NCBI GenBank assembly: GCA_917880885.1
Contig: OU862934.1
Span: forward strand, 29,124,734 to 29,188,733
Length of the DNA: 64,000 nucleotides
Reading direction: 5' to 3'
From: Limnephilus marmoratus
Lineage: Eukaryota; Arthropoda; Insecta; Trichoptera; Limnephilidae
The position numbers and the translations under genes were made by a program. Shown piece after piece: positions 41,036 to 52,264 of the stretch. Position 1 is the stretch's first letter, and each line of letters opens with the position of its first letter. Under the pieces are notes generated by a model, which worked only from the letters and a program-made list of their open reading frames with translations, did no database searches and had not been told where the DNA came from.

Positions 41036-41820
41036 TAACAAACCATCACGTCGTTACTTCGCAGGGGTAGGCAGAGAGGACGGATCGCCAAAAAACTCGG
41101 TCTTGGAACACACTCTTTGCCTCATTCACATTCATACATCGTCTCATACATACTCTTCTATTATTCTGACTCTTGACATGGCCCGTCTCAAGTATCTTTT
41201 TTTGAATTGCCGATAACCCGGGCGATTATTAAAATAACATTATCATACACAAAGAAGTAAGTAACCCGCCGATGTACCTGTCTCAGAACAGACGATGTCT
41301 GTTACATACATCTGATTCACTTGATCAAGCCATGTCTTCCTCGGGTGTTCCCGACTTCTTCTACCATTCACTCTCTTCGTTCATTCGCTCTACATGCCCA
41401 AACCATCTGAATGGCCCTTTCTTAATCTTACTCATTACGCTTACATAAGCCTTACAATCTGTGTGGATCTCCACATTTTTCACACGATCATACATGGTTT
41501 TACAACACATACGCCTCAGGGAACTCATTTCAAGACCATTCAGTCTATGTACTTTCATCCTTCCTCTGCCAGTTCCATGCCTCACTGCCATACATCTGGG
41601 GAGGTACCAGCACTCCATTGTGGACTACCAGCTTCGCTTCTTTTGACAGTTTTTTTTTATTAGCGCCAATGGCACTCAGTCCTCTATTGATGGAGTCACC
41701 TGCATTTACCCTTCTTTCAATATTTCTTTCACCCTTCCCATCTCTCGTAAAAATACTACCAGATACACAAACTCATCCAGCTGCTCCACAAAAAGTCAAT
41801 CCATGGAAACTATCATAGAA
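41036..41820 (-). pseudogene. LINE-D C-terminal remnant
   Basis: The minus strand gives MKVHRLNGLEMSSLRRMCCK, TMYDRVKNVEIHTDCKAYVS and FRWFGHVERMNEE. It is the closest relative of the copy at 8380-8935. The upstream reading (tttgtgtatctgg-type sequence at 41755-41775) and downstream end (gggaacacccgagg near 41345) are also recognisable, but frames are broken. Confidence 0.65.
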
Positions 41821-42376
41821 TTTTTTTCCATAAAACTTTATTTTTAAAAAGTTATTTCTTACATGCGTTCATTCATATCCAATCCAAAAGTACATTTTTC
41901 AGTAGTTGGCGCTTATATTTTTTATTAAGTAGGTAATAAGCAATTTTATTTTAATTCTCCTTAAGGCAAACGGTAGGAAAAGTTTTATTTTATCTAATAT
42001 ATATATATTTTATTTATAATGTAAACTGATTCATAGTAAAGATAAATCTAAAAAGGTGATTTAGAATTAAGATTCGCCCTAAAAAAGTAAAGGTAAAACC
42101 ACACTAAGCCCACGCAAAGCCACGCCACGTGGGTAGACGTCACCATTTCCATATCTGGACTGCTTACCATCCACACATTTTCTATGGAAACGGGTGCTTT
42201 AGAATCAGACTAGCTCCACGCAACGCAAACCGACGCCCCCTACGGGACGTTGATCTGCCACAGCCAGATCGGCGTGGGCCATGTGGAAGGTGGAGGGGGT
42301 ATGGTCACGCCTACTACGAGATGATTTTACATCTTTTTGGTGTTATCTGAGCATCTAACGTTGTTTCGCTATATCT
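41821..42376. other. Interval that may include a Harbinger terminus
   Basis: AT-rich up to 42080, then GC-rich with repeated ccacgc/aacgc motifs (42100-42260). The phrase ccacgcaacg (42216-42225) recurs inverted at 45446-45455, on the far side of the Harbinger fragments. This could be the residue of that element's terminal region. Weak evidence. Confidence 0.3.
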
Positions 42377-43957
42377 ATGGTTGTTTTTTTGACAAATATT
42401 ATTCAAAAATTTGATATTGAAAGCCTAAAAGTACCAGAAACAGCAGAAAAGTTCATTACAACCATAAATCATAAGTTGAATGACATCAGCGACCATGTGG
42501 AACAACATGATATCAACTCATACTGGGATGGTGTTAAGTCTGTGATTACCAATGCAGCTGACGAAGTTCTGGGAAGCAGGCAAACAAAACCAAGAGAATT
42601 ATGGTTCGATGCAGAATGCCAACAAGCAACCAATGTGAAGAATGACGCATATCTAAGAATGCAACAGCGACATCGTACACGGCAAGCAGAGATGGAATAC
42701 AGAGAACTAAGAAAGCATGAGAAAAAACTGCACAGAAGGAAGAAACGAGTATTTCTCGAGAACCAAATCAAGGAAGTGGAACTAGCCAAGGCCCAAAACA
42801 GAAGTCGACTTTTCTATCAGAAGGTAAACCATCAAAGAAAAGAATACAAGCCCAGAATTACAATGTGCTATGACAGCGAGGGAAATATTTTGAATGAAAA
42901 GTCAAGAATTCTGAATAGATGGCTGGAATATTTTGATGCTCTGCTAAACGGAAGTGTAGATAAGAGTGTGGGTGAAAATTTGACAAGGGATGGAAACATC
43001 ACTGATGGTGGTACTAATGATGATGACAATGTCGAGCCGCCACCAACATTAGAAGAAGTAGTGGGTGCCATTAAAAGTCTACATAACAATAAATCACCTG
43101 GAACTGACAACATCTCTTCAGAGTTATTCAAATATGGCGGAGAGAACCTTCAAGTCCATATATATAATATCATTAAATCCATCTGGTGCTCTGAGACTCT
43201 GCCAAGTGAATGGAACTGTGGAATAATTTGCCCTCTTCACAAGAAAGGAGACCCTATGAACTGCTCTAACTATAGGGGCATAACGCTGCTGAATATCTCA
43301 TACAAGATCCTATCAAATGTACTGTGTGGTAGGCTTTTGAAATATTCGGATGGCATAATTGGCCAATATCAAACTGGGTTCCGTAAGGGGAAATCTACAA
43401 CTGATCAAATCTTCTCACTGAGACAGATACTGGAAAAAACAATAGAATTTAATGTTGATACATACCATCTCTTCATAGATTTTAAGGCTGCCTATGACAC
43501 GGTAAATAGAGAAAGACTGTACAGAGCCTTGGATGAATTTAAAATCCCAAGAAAACTGGTAAACTTAGTAAGGCTCACAATGTCTAATGTTGAGTGCCGA
43601 GTCAGAATACAACAGGATCTGTCAGACACCCTAAAGACCTTCAATGGACTAAGACAAGGAGATGCACTTGCCTGCATTTTATTCAATTTAGCGCTGGAAA
43701 AGGCCATCCGAAATGCAGGTATACAAACCACAGGCCATATTTTTAACAAGTCTGTTCAGCTCCTTGCTTATGCTGACGATATAGATATCATCGCACGCTC
43801 AGAATATGAACTAAAATCGGCGTTTAAAAGCTTAGCTACGTCGGCAAGGAACATGGGATTGGTCATCAACGAGGGAAAGACAAAATATATGCCCGTACAT
43901 GGACGCCAGAAACCACCAAGTATACAGATAGATAATTATAGTTTAAAAAACAAATAA
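42377..43957 (+). pseudogene. LINE-M ORF2 with near-complete reverse transcriptase
   Basis: A 526-codon frame encodes the RT of a non-LTR retrotransposon. In order: a linker (1-230), RHNNKSPGTDNISSELFKYG-type sequence, HKKGDPMNCSNYRGITLLNI, GFRKGKSTTDQIFSLRQILE, motif A LFIDFKAAYD (catalytic Asp near residue 368), motif B GLRQGD (424-429), and motif C YADD (465-468). RT would copy element RNA at a nicked target. The apurinic endonuclease expected upstream is missing, so the copy is 5'-truncated. It ends early because a PLE-B piece has been inserted at 43941; the reading resumes at 44158. Exact clade not determined. Confidence 0.8.
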
Positions 43958-44168
43958 TAATAAAATAATACCTACCTACCCAATCTACATTATTATCTAG
44001 CAACAGCTCCACCCCTACCATAATAAAACATTGTTCGAAACTGTCAAATTAGTATAAGCTTTCCCTGACGAAGGAACGTTTGTTCCGAAACCGGTCGGAT
44101 TTGCGCATCAAATAAGTGGTTTATACAAAGTTAAATTATTTAATTTTTTTTTTTTTTAGATAATTATA
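43930..44168 (+). mobile_element. PLE-B insertion with 11-bp target duplication
   Basis: The direct repeat agataattata occurs at 43930-43940 and 44158-44168. Between them are 217 bp with the PLE-B 3' end (ctagcaacagctccaccc, tgtcaaattagtataagc, the hammerhead-like motif, ataagtggtttatacaaag) and a terminal T-run. It splits the LINE-M ORF between IDNYSL and IDNYTF residues. PLE-B has no coding part here. Confidence 0.8.
44065..44094 (+). ncRNA. Hammerhead-like core in PLE-B insertion
   Basis: CTGACGA, an extra A, GGAAC-GTTT-GTTCC and GAAACCGG. This copy has an intact stem II of five pairs. The downstream cggtcgg could form a minimal stem III. Confidence 0.45.
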
Positions 44169-44785
44169 CATTTGAAACTGTCAACGAGTTTGTATATCTC
44201 GGTACTATGGTGACAAATGAAATGTATCCAGCGAAATCAAAAGAAGAATAGTAGCTGCAAATCGATACTACTTTGGGCTACAGAAGCATATGAAATCTCG
44301 CCACCTTACCAGAAGAACTAAAGTCCTGCTTTACAAGACCCTTATACGACCTGTTCTTATGTATGGTTCGGAATGCTGGACAATCAGTAAGGGTGATGAA
44401 GGAGCCCTAGAAAGTTTTGAAAGGAAGGTGCTGCGAAGGATTTACGGCCCAGTCTGTGATAATGGAGAATGGCGTATCAGATACAACCAGGAGCTATACG
44501 ATCTTTACGAGGACCCTAATATCTCCAAGGAAATCAAAACTGGAAGACTCAGGTGGGCTGGACATATCCAGAGAATGAGCGAAGGAGATATTCCAAAGCG
44601 AATTATGGATGGTGCACCTGGGGGTCGGAGAAGAGTTGGAAGACCAAAGCTTCGATGGCTGGATGGAGTGGTGAAGGATGCAAGCACCATCGGCATCCGA
44701 AACTGGCGCAACGCAGCACAACACCGACAGTCATGGAGGCAGGCTCTGCTGGAGGCCAAGACCCGACCTGGGTTGTAGAGCCACA

Positions 44786-44815
<30 letters not shown>
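44169..44815 (+). pseudogene. LINE-M ORF2 C-terminal part and GAT tail
   Basis: It resumes in frame with TVNEFVYLGTMVTN and, after a shift, a 162-codon frame (44290-44775): LTRRTKVLLYKTLIRPVLMY, GSECWTISKGDE, LRRIYGPVCDNGEWRIRYNQ and GRLRWAGHIQRMSEGD. These blocks follow RT in this LINE type. The stop is followed by tagagccaca and (gat)n to 44815, a microsatellite 3' tail. Together with 42377-43957 it is one copy. Confidence 0.8.
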
Positions 44816-44816
<1 letters not shown>

Positions 44817-44824
44817 ATTCAAAA

Positions 44825-44953
44825 ATGGATGACGAACAGTTTATTGAAGCTTTTAGACGGCACGAAGTTATTTATAAAATCAAATTACAGGATTATAGAG
44901 ATTCTGCATACGCAGTGCAACTTAGGAAGAAATTTCAGCCATTCATGGCATGA
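44825..44953 (+). pseudogene. PIF/Harbinger MADF-like protein, N-terminal fragment
   Basis: 42 codons: MDDEQFIEAFRRHEVIYKIK then LQDYRDSAYAVQLRKKFQPF. This has the form of a MADF (Myb/SANT-like) N terminus (an F(I)EA(V)...P.LY....DYR block) as found in the second protein of PIF/Harbinger transposons, which helps the transposase reach its site. It ends abruptly. The transposase fragment lies 30 bp downstream on the other strand. Confidence 0.6.
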
Positions 44954-44982
44954 TTTTCAATATTATACCCCTATAATGAATG

Positions 44983-45240
44983 TCAATCAAACTTTAGACA
45001 CACTGCCAGTCTTTCTCTGGTCCCAATTGACTTTCGAAGATGTGTGTTTTCTTTTTTTATGTCATATTCAATTATGCTGTGAAGCTCTTCAAATACCACT
45101 TTACTCGTACGGAAGTACATGAAGAATCGTCCGTCATCAGATTCTAGTTCCTTTACTAAAGTATGGAACTCTCCAAACATTTGTCTTTGTTAATGTTGTG
45201 GACCCAAATACTTCTCACTTTTTTTCTTTTTACGAGAATA
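44983..45240 (-). pseudogene. PIF/Harbinger transposase, N-terminal fragment
   Basis: The minus strand gives MFGEFHTLVKELESDDGRFF, MYFRTSKVVFEELHSIIEYD and KSIGTRERLAVCLKF. This is the N-terminal helix-turn-helix-type region of Harbinger (ALP1-like) nucleases. Just upstream, SIWVHNINKDK is found one frame away, so one shift separates it. The DDE catalytic part is missing; where it should be, the MADF fragment begins. The element thus lost its centre, joining two gene starts that face each other. Confidence 0.65.
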
Positions 45241-45360
45241 TTGATTTAACAATAATAATCGTAGCAAATCATCTTCAAATTCACTTTCAAGATATGGCAA
45301 AGCTGTCATCTGCTAAGAGAATCACATAAACATAACCTAAAAAATAAATGTCAAATGTGT

Positions 45361-45630
45361 CAAATCAAACGCGCCTGCGCACAACCAGAGACCCTGTGGT
45401 CACAGCGACGCGTACGTACGTCGGCCAGTGTGAACGGTACAGGAACGTTGCGTGGCGTTGCGTCTGCTCAGTATGATCCTTGCTTAAAGTTACTTTAGTT
45501 TTCTCAGAGTTGTAGATGATCTCAGTACCGCCATGATGATTGCCTTTAGACAGAATCAAATTATCGTGCGTCGGTTTACATCGCAGTGGGAGGGATGGAT
45601 CCGTATGTCGGTCACTCCTGGACATATTTT
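45361..45630. repeat. Harbinger-flank-like GC-rich segment and LR fragment
   Basis: Positions 45361-45470 are GC-rich with cgttgcgtgg (see 42216). Bases 45570-45600 (catcgcagtgggagggatgg) match the LR middle. Confidence 0.35.
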
Positions 45631-46074
45631 TATTTATTTATTTGTTTATATATATTTTTTAAATGTATTTATTACAATCATAAAGGTACTTAAATTAACG
45701 TGATAATACGTATATATTTCAAATTATAAACTAGACATATTTACCTTTACGAGAGTTAAAAACTCGTGTGTAAAGGAGAAAAAATAAAAATTAATAAATA
45801 AGTAGTCATTAGAACTTAACATTCAGTGTGAAGAAAAAAAACTAAATAATTTTGTACATACATATTATTATAGTGAAAAAAACTTTTTGTGTGTAATAAT
45901 ATAAAGTTAAATATTCAAAACCAATTATCTTATGTAATAAATAAATTGCTGTTCGTTTGTCTCGCTAAAACTCAGGAACGACTGGGCCGATTTAGCTGAT
46001 TTTGGTTTTGAAATGTTTGTCGTAGTCCAGGAAAGGTTTAAATGGTTAGTAAAAACAACAATTTCATTTTCCTA
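45631..46074. other. Interval without identified features
   Basis: AT-rich. Bases 45950-46040 (ctcgctaaaactcaggaacg) resemble widespread insect repeats, but I could not match a second copy here. Confidence 0.4.
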
Positions 46075-46640
46075 TATAAATTCTTCTCCTGTCAAACATT
46101 TGACGTTCGTCCCTTCGGTACGGTAGACTGGAGTCCACTCGAGATTGCGTTGAAACTTTGGTGAGTTGTTCTGAGCACGCCCGCGAAGTTTTCTATATAT
46201 ACTGGTGAGCTCTGGCATTATGAAATTTGTATAAAAAATTGCAATAGGTGCCACGCGAACTGTTGAAACTGAATGTATGGAATGTGGGAGGGGTGAGGGG
46301 AGAGTGGGGGGAAAGGAGGGGGGGAGGGGAACTTGGGAGGGGAACTCGGGAAGGGGGTTCAGGGGAGAAGGGGAGGGGAACCCGGGAGGGGGGAGGGTAA
46401 CTCGGGAGGGGGATCCGTGGGAGGAGGGAAGCGAATACGGGAGGGGGGAGGGGAATTTGGGAGGGGGGTTCACGGGACGGGGGAAGGGGGGAGTAGAGTG
46501 CGGAGAGGGAAGGTGGAGGAGGAGTGGGAACGCGATAGGGGAATGATACGCGGGAGAGAAAGGGGAGGAGGAAGGTGAACGGGAAGAATGGGAAAGGACG
46601 CGCAGGGAGAAACAATTTCTTTATTAAATGGCATAGCAAC
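46075..46640 (-). repeat. CT-family repeat, expanded core
   Basis: Minus sense: start in taataaagaaattgtttctc (about 46620-46601), a pyrimidine-rich core (46570-46280), then gcgtggcacctattgc and cataatgccagagctcacc near 46200. The long open frames across the core (up to 174 codons) are composition artefacts. Confidence 0.65.
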
Positions 46641-46974
46641 GCAAACCGGGTACCATGTAGTTTAAAATAAAAATTAAAAAGTACTAGATACACTAAAAAG
46701 TAATAGAATATGAACAATAAGATGTCAATTGATTGTAATTATCTAAATTATTTATGATAGAACAGTTTGTTTTATTTTTAAATTTATTATAATCTAGTTC
46801 TAACTGTTCTAACCTCAGCTCTGTCGTTAGTTGATTGAACCATATTATTCCAGTGTAAATGAAGCAATGTTGTGCAAAGCTGGTATACATTAATGGAGTT
46901 CATAAGCGACCCATTAAGTTTTGTCTACTGCTTTCAACACGTAACATGGCATGGTGTGATTTCAAATATATTGA
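46641..46974. other. Interval without identified features
   Basis: AT-rich; small frames only. Confidence 0.4.
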
Positions 46975-47135
46975 CCCACAGATTCCTCCTACCTACCCCT
47001 CATACATTTTTTCCTTCACAGAATTTCCTTTCCCTAAAAATGCCCTCCCCACAGCATCCCTAAAGATGACATTGACCCTGAGGGATTTTGTTTTCTTAGG
47101 GTCACCTATGTGAAGCTAATGTAAAAAAGAAAGAT
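46975..47135 (+). repeat. LR/Jockey-like LINE 3' UTR copy
   Basis: Bases cagattcctcctacctacc, then gatgacattgaccctgagg, then aagctaatg plus A-run. Confidence 0.6.
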
Positions 47136-47154
47136 ATATATGTAAATATATGCG

Positions 47155-47480
47155 TTACTAGCTGACATGGTCACGCGTTGCTGTGGCTCAGTAGTTATAG
47201 TAGACAAACGTAAAATCGAAACACAACACCATCTATTTGATGGTTAACCAACCTAGATAACCAAGCGTTGTGTCGATAAATTAACTCACTCCGCCATCTG
47301 TTAGAAACTTAGAAATTACAATAATTAAAAGCATTGTCAATAAATATTGTACCAAATTACACATAGTAAGCTAAATTGCATCAAAATCGGTTTATTAGTT
47401 TCGGAATTTATCTCGAACAAACATCGAGACGCAAGATTTTTATGTATAAAGATCATACAGAGTAATAAATATATTACTAG
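47155..47480 (+). repeat. Repeat starting tactagctgacatggtcac
   Basis: The opening resembles the start of the CT family (tactagc.gac..gg.cac), with ccatctgttagaaac and taagctaaattgcatcaaaa. It ends near tatgtataaagatcat. It may be a CT-family relative without the pyrimidine core. Confidence 0.45.
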
Positions 47481-48009
47481 CTGTTATAAATCCGCTTCGC
47501 GCTTTGTAACAAACTTCACGTACGAAAATGATTTTGCTTAAGGTGCGGGATCAGAGACGTGCGAAGTCGGGTTCTTAAATTTCGACCGTACAGATGCTTG
47601 CGTATTAATACTATCGGATGAAGACTATTTACATATATTAGAGTAACTCAGATTTTTTGTGATTTATGTAAATTTTTGTCATTAATATTAATTAAACGCA
47701 AAAATCGATAAGCTTAAATAATGGTTTAATTTAAACAGTAAGCAATCATGATAATTTTCATTGCGATATTTCCACTTTTTCACTTTTATTTCCACATGAT
47801 ATTGATGACCCGGCTTTGCACGGTTTAGGCTGTGTACCGAGCGTGTGGGGGTGGAGGTACGGGAGGGAGAGGATAAATAATATTCAAGCACATGTGTTTT
47901 GTGGCAATTTTTACAAAGATTAATCCGCCTTTAGACAGCGCAGATAAATTACAGAGAACGGAGAAGGCGGAATATAGCCAACGGGTGCCCGCAATTATTA
48001 TTTCCTATA
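47481..48009. other. Interval without identified features
   Basis: AT-rich, no frame or repeat matched. Confidence 0.4.
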
Positions 48010-48260
48010 AAAAATCTTTAAAATATTTAATATTTATAAGAAAAACTCTCTTTTTATAACTTTTGAAGGTTATTCCCATCAATGTAATATATCATTGAAG
48101 AAGAAAATAATAATAATAATCTAGACGAAAATACAAAAGAGAAAAAGACACAGAAAAACAGAAAAAGATAATGGTCGCAACTGGGACTCGAACCCTGAAC
48201 CTCTCGTCTATCCGGGACGTGCGTTTACCAATTCCGCCATGGCGCCCTACATAATAACAA
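48010..48260 (-). repeat. SINE-2 with tRNA-like head
   Basis: The minus-strand tRNA-like head (48250-48179) has box A tggcggaattggtaaacgc and box B ggttcgagtcccagttgcg. A tail follows with attattattattattttc and the block ggttattcccatcaatgtaa. The 6020-6150 copy has only the tail. Confidence 0.6.
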
Positions 48261-48589
48261 ACATACGTACATTTATGATAGCAAAAAAAATAATATAATT
48301 AAAAAATAATTAATTACAAGAAAATTACCTACTTATATATTAATCGTTAAAAATGTTTTACACCACTGAAATACCGGTATGCTTCGAGTATATTTGGAAT
48401 CACATTTTGTGTGATATTGTGACAATAATTATTGAATATAATGAAGCGTGAGCCCAAATACGAATCCGCTGGTTGAACTCATTTGTAAACAATTACTCGA
48501 ATGTTGATACCTACTTATGTAAAGCCTACTTATATCTTTCTAGCTCTGTTTATCATTTTATGTACTATATACTTATGATACTGCATACT
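48261..48589. other. Interval without identified features
   Basis: AT-rich; possibly decayed CR1-like 3' UTR near its right end. Confidence 0.35.
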
Positions 48590-48675
48590 TGTTATAATGC
48601 TCCTGTACAATTTATTTTATATGTAAAAGCCATCAAGGCGTAAACAAACAAATAAAATAAAATAAATAAATAAGT
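48590..48675 (+). repeat. CR1-like LINE 3' end only
   Basis: The sequence atgtaaaagccatcaaggcg is followed by an (aaataaat)n tail. Confidence 0.55.
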
Positions 48676-48799
48676 AATAGCCAATCTCATATTTCAAATT
48701 TTAAAATTAACAATTCTTCAATGATTTAAAATATTTGCCTATAGCCAGAAGAAACGTGAAATCCACTGAAATGATTTGAAAATATATGCAAGAAATTTC

Positions 48800-49390
48800 T
48801 TATAGGTTTGAATGGAAACGTATGTCGCCGTTAAGTTAGCCTCTCAAAAACTGGACGTACTGTACAGGGCCCGCAGATACTCGTACTTTGATAGTTCACA
48901 ACTGCTCATCCTGTACACTGTACAAATCACAGGTCCGTTTAATAGGTTCTCACATCTTAACAGACGGATTGCAATCATTAGAGCACAGGTGTCGGGTGGG
49001 AATGCTATCCTTGTTCTATTGGTATTTCAATTGAAGATGCTCGGAGGAACTAGCATCATTGATGCCTTCGGCACCGGTGCATAGTCGGGAAACACGTCAA
49101 ACGCGTGCCCAACATTTGTCACATGAAAACGGAAAACGGTTGACATTGGTCGTTTGACATAAGAAACGGTTGACATTTGTCATATGAGAACGGTTCGCTT
49201 CTTCGACTCGTTCTTGTGTTTAACAGCTCGGCTGTGGAACGATTTGCAGGCCTCTGTGTTTCCTCCTTCCTACAACAAGGGTCTTTTCAAGACCAATCCA
49301 TTCATTCCTTTCTCTCCTCAAAAAGACCCTCCACACAGCATCTTAGATGACACACACCTGTGTGGAATTAATGTGAAAAAAATCTCTGTA
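48800..49390 (+). pseudogene. LINE-J C-terminal ORF and 3' UTR, copy 2
   Basis: The translation gives VLYRARRYSYFDSSQLLILY, then FFDSFLCLTARLWNDLQASV and FPPSYNKGLFKTN. It adds the C-terminal end not visible in 13230-13830 and shows that the LR 3' UTR (gaccctccacacagcatc, gtgtggaattaatg, A-run) belongs to this LINE. The frame is broken near 49083. Confidence 0.65.
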
Positions 49391-49984
49391 TTGCTGACGA
49401 AAACCAACATCTGATACAAGTTTTCATTCCACTCTCTTTGTGTGGTGTTTCTCAAAAACAATGTAAGAATATTTACAAAAATGCTTTATTCACAAGTTGA
49501 CCTAGACAACACATAACACCCTATATTTCCATATCCCGTGTCAAGCTATAAGCTTTTGTTGGTACAAAAGAAGAACAAAAAGCTGCAACGGTATCCGATA
49601 CAACCTGATTTGAAATGGAAATCGTTCTTCTGATGTATGGCGCCCGTTTGATTAATTCCACAAATTTCCCCCCGCGCTGAATCTGTGGAACTGCGGACCC
49701 GTTCCACAGTTAGTGCGGAGGCGACAGGCAACTACGGGAGTTCCACAAAGTCGACAGCGAGACTTTTCTACCTTTAGAAAGGACAATCTGATGGAAATAT
49801 ATGTCGAGAAAAAAGGTTTCGGTTTGTTGTTACGCTTCTCAAACTGTGAAATATCTTTATTTTTAGAATTTAATAGATTGTTGATTTTAGAAATAAAATA
49901 TATGTATTTTTTAAATTATTGAATAAAACCTCAAATTGTAATATTTTCATTAAATGAAATCAATATTAGCGAAACTCGGATAGA
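49391..49984. other. Interval without identified features
   Basis: Several short frames but no motif. A GC-rich stretch lies at 49660-49760. Confidence 0.4.
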
Positions 49985-50035
49985 ATTTTAGATTTTCACG
50001 GCCAAAAGAAACTTCGTTAGTTGTTTTTGGGGTGA
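49985..50035 (-). repeat. PLE-A fragment
   Basis: Minus-strand end of PLE-A: gattttcacggccaaaag followed by gttagttgtttttggggtg. The rest of the arm is absent. Confidence 0.55.
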
Positions 50036-51154
50036 ACTTATCTTCATTTTCTTAACGCATATTTTATTGGTTGCTATCTTTATGTATCATTGCAAGATTG
50101 AAATCCGAACTAAATGCTATCTACATAGTGTCTTGGATAATTTTTATCTCTTTGAATGGTATGGTCTTCATCTCGGAAGCAAATAATATCATTTTGTACT
50201 CATTTACTGGCTCTAATTATAGTACAAGCCAAACGTTAACACCGGCCTGAACATGTACATTCCATTCTGGCGCACTTACTGACTTTACAATGAACGTAAG
50301 CGAAAGAGAAAGATGCGAAAAACATTCGTGCCACAGAAAAAGGCGACCACTTTTCTGTCCCAAAACTTTATTTTATTGCGTCAATTTCTGATCAACGTCA
50401 AGCCGGTCTTAAAGTTTGGCATATCTTGAGATATCACGGTGGAACTATATAAGAATATTGTGATTGTTTGTGTGCTGCTCCGTAGAGATTCAGTGGTAAG
50501 TGATTGGTCATCCCCTTTCCCTTCCATACATTGTTCTTTCCTACACATACCATCACCCGATTCCAGCAAACACCATTTCGTCTCGTTTCGTTTTTAGAAT
50601 TTACAGTACATTACAAGTGCATTTGAAGCAGTCGGTTTTTTTAAGGTTGTGTTAGCGAACGACGCAGCTATTTTGAATCGCGGAATCATTCCTATTGGCT
50701 CCTAACACGCCAATTGCGACCCCACGAGATTTCCACTTAGCCACCCACTGCCGGGACAAATTAAGAGTATCCATTCTGTTCCAGATTGCCGAAGATGTGA
50801 CAGCTTTGTAAATCGCTATTTGTTTGCACCCACTTTTCATATTACAATAAATATACAATATACAATATTTTGTAAATATAAATTATGGTACGGATTTAAA
50901 TTTTAATAATAAACTTGTAAGTACAGTGTTAAATGCTTATTTGATTTTTACCCAACCATTCATATTCCCTCATAAGGTTTTAAAAAAATCGTATGGGCCG
51001 GCGATGCAAGACTTGGTGTCCAAATTGTATTTAGCAAAATTTGCGTTCTGTCGGTTGAAAGGGCTCTATTGACTGTTATTTTGCAGTCACAATAACAAGC
51101 CAATTTTTTTAAGTAAAAAAAGCCATCGCATAAAGGCAAATATATTCTACTTCT
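50036..51154. other. Interval without identified features
   Basis: AT-rich with a few short open frames. No repeat match. Confidence 0.4.
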
Positions 51155-51700
51155 TCTTCTCATGCCCTCTCGGTTCAACGGACGTTGGCTATCATATTGG
51201 CTATGCGGACTTTGTTTACTGCGGCCCGGGTTAGTAGACTGGCCAAACCACTGTCTCAGGTTTTTCTGCCATGATGTTTTTCAAAGCACTTTGGTTTTTC
51301 TTTACTATTTCTATCACATAAAAGAGGTCAAGGTAAGATTTTCATTATACTATCCTTACATACTAACAATTATTGTACTGCTGCCTAACAACGTTATGTG
51401 GGAACATTGGAGGTCTAGTTTCGTTATCAAATGTAGAGTCGTTTTTACCAAAAAGAGTCGTTGCAAGAGCCTTGAAGGGGTAACTATTTGTTACCTATAC
51501 CCTGGACGGGTAAGTGGTGGGTCCTCCAATGTCATGATGTTTTCCTTCTTCTAGGGCCTCGATTTCTGGCAATCTTTCCTGCATTATGAGATGCAAGATT
51601 TCGTACTTCTTTGGATGTATCATCACATTTCCTAGACATTGAAGTTTACGGATTTTTTTTGTTTTAATAATTTCTTTTCCTTTAGTCATCCGAACCATAA
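51155..51700 (-). pseudogene. RTE-like LINE C-terminal remnant
   Basis: Minus strand 51698-51495 gives KIRKLQCLGNVMIHPKKYEI and LHLIMQERLPE (the KLQ.LG...R...YE block). About 51305-51180 gives SWQKNLRQWFGQST and, in a neighbouring frame, AAVNKVRIANMIANVR*. Both are C-terminal blocks of an RTE-type LINE. The stretch between (about 51300-51490) looks inserted and unrelated. Confidence 0.6.
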
Positions 51701-52264
51701 CATCTTAATTCGTAACTCTGTCCATTCAGCTTATTTTGAGTATTCTTATGTAGACTCACTTCTAAAATCATCAGCAAGTATATTACAGTCAGTTAATTAG
51801 TTTGTCTCTAATTAACGAACTCTCCGTTCATCAAACAAACATCCTCCGTAATAAATACATCAGCGTAAAATAATAAATATGTCAGTAGTTAGTTCATGGA
51901 GCACTTTGCGCTAACCCGTTTCAATTTAATCAAAACTTTAAAAGCGCAACATTTGAAAAGCTCAGCGTGATGCATTTTACTCTATGAATTATGTATGGAT
52001 TACAGATGTGAGTAATTTATAGCAACGTACGAAAGAGATATCTCTAGGGTACCGAAGCTAGATAACTGGTTTTCGGGCATGTTTCGAAATAATCAGTTGA
52101 CCGTTTTTTTTAAATCAGTTTAATAAGGATTTGCTTTTAGATAAACAAGAGCTTTTTTCACTAGATATTGTTTAAAGTACAAGCTCTAGGTACAAGCAAG
52201 GATCCGTAGATAATCATTTTTCTCAGGGTTCTCTGTCGTCTTCGGTGAAGCTTTTTGAAGGGTG
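51701..52264. other. Interval without identified features
   Basis: AT-rich, no feature. Confidence 0.4.

Noticed and set aside
44505..45122. Frames over the GAT-repeat tail (105, 189 codons)
   Set aside because: Shadows of the LINE-M end and the microsatellite tail.
46193..46717. 174-codon minus-strand frame
   Set aside because: Spans the CT-family core and flanks; no domain.
48179..48250. tRNA gene on minus strand
   Set aside because: Boxes A and B are good, but it runs into a SINE-2 tail shared with 6020-6150 and the acceptor ends do not pair convincingly.
51162..51554. 130-codon plus-strand frame
   Set aside because: Antisense of the RTE-like remnant with an insertion; no motif.
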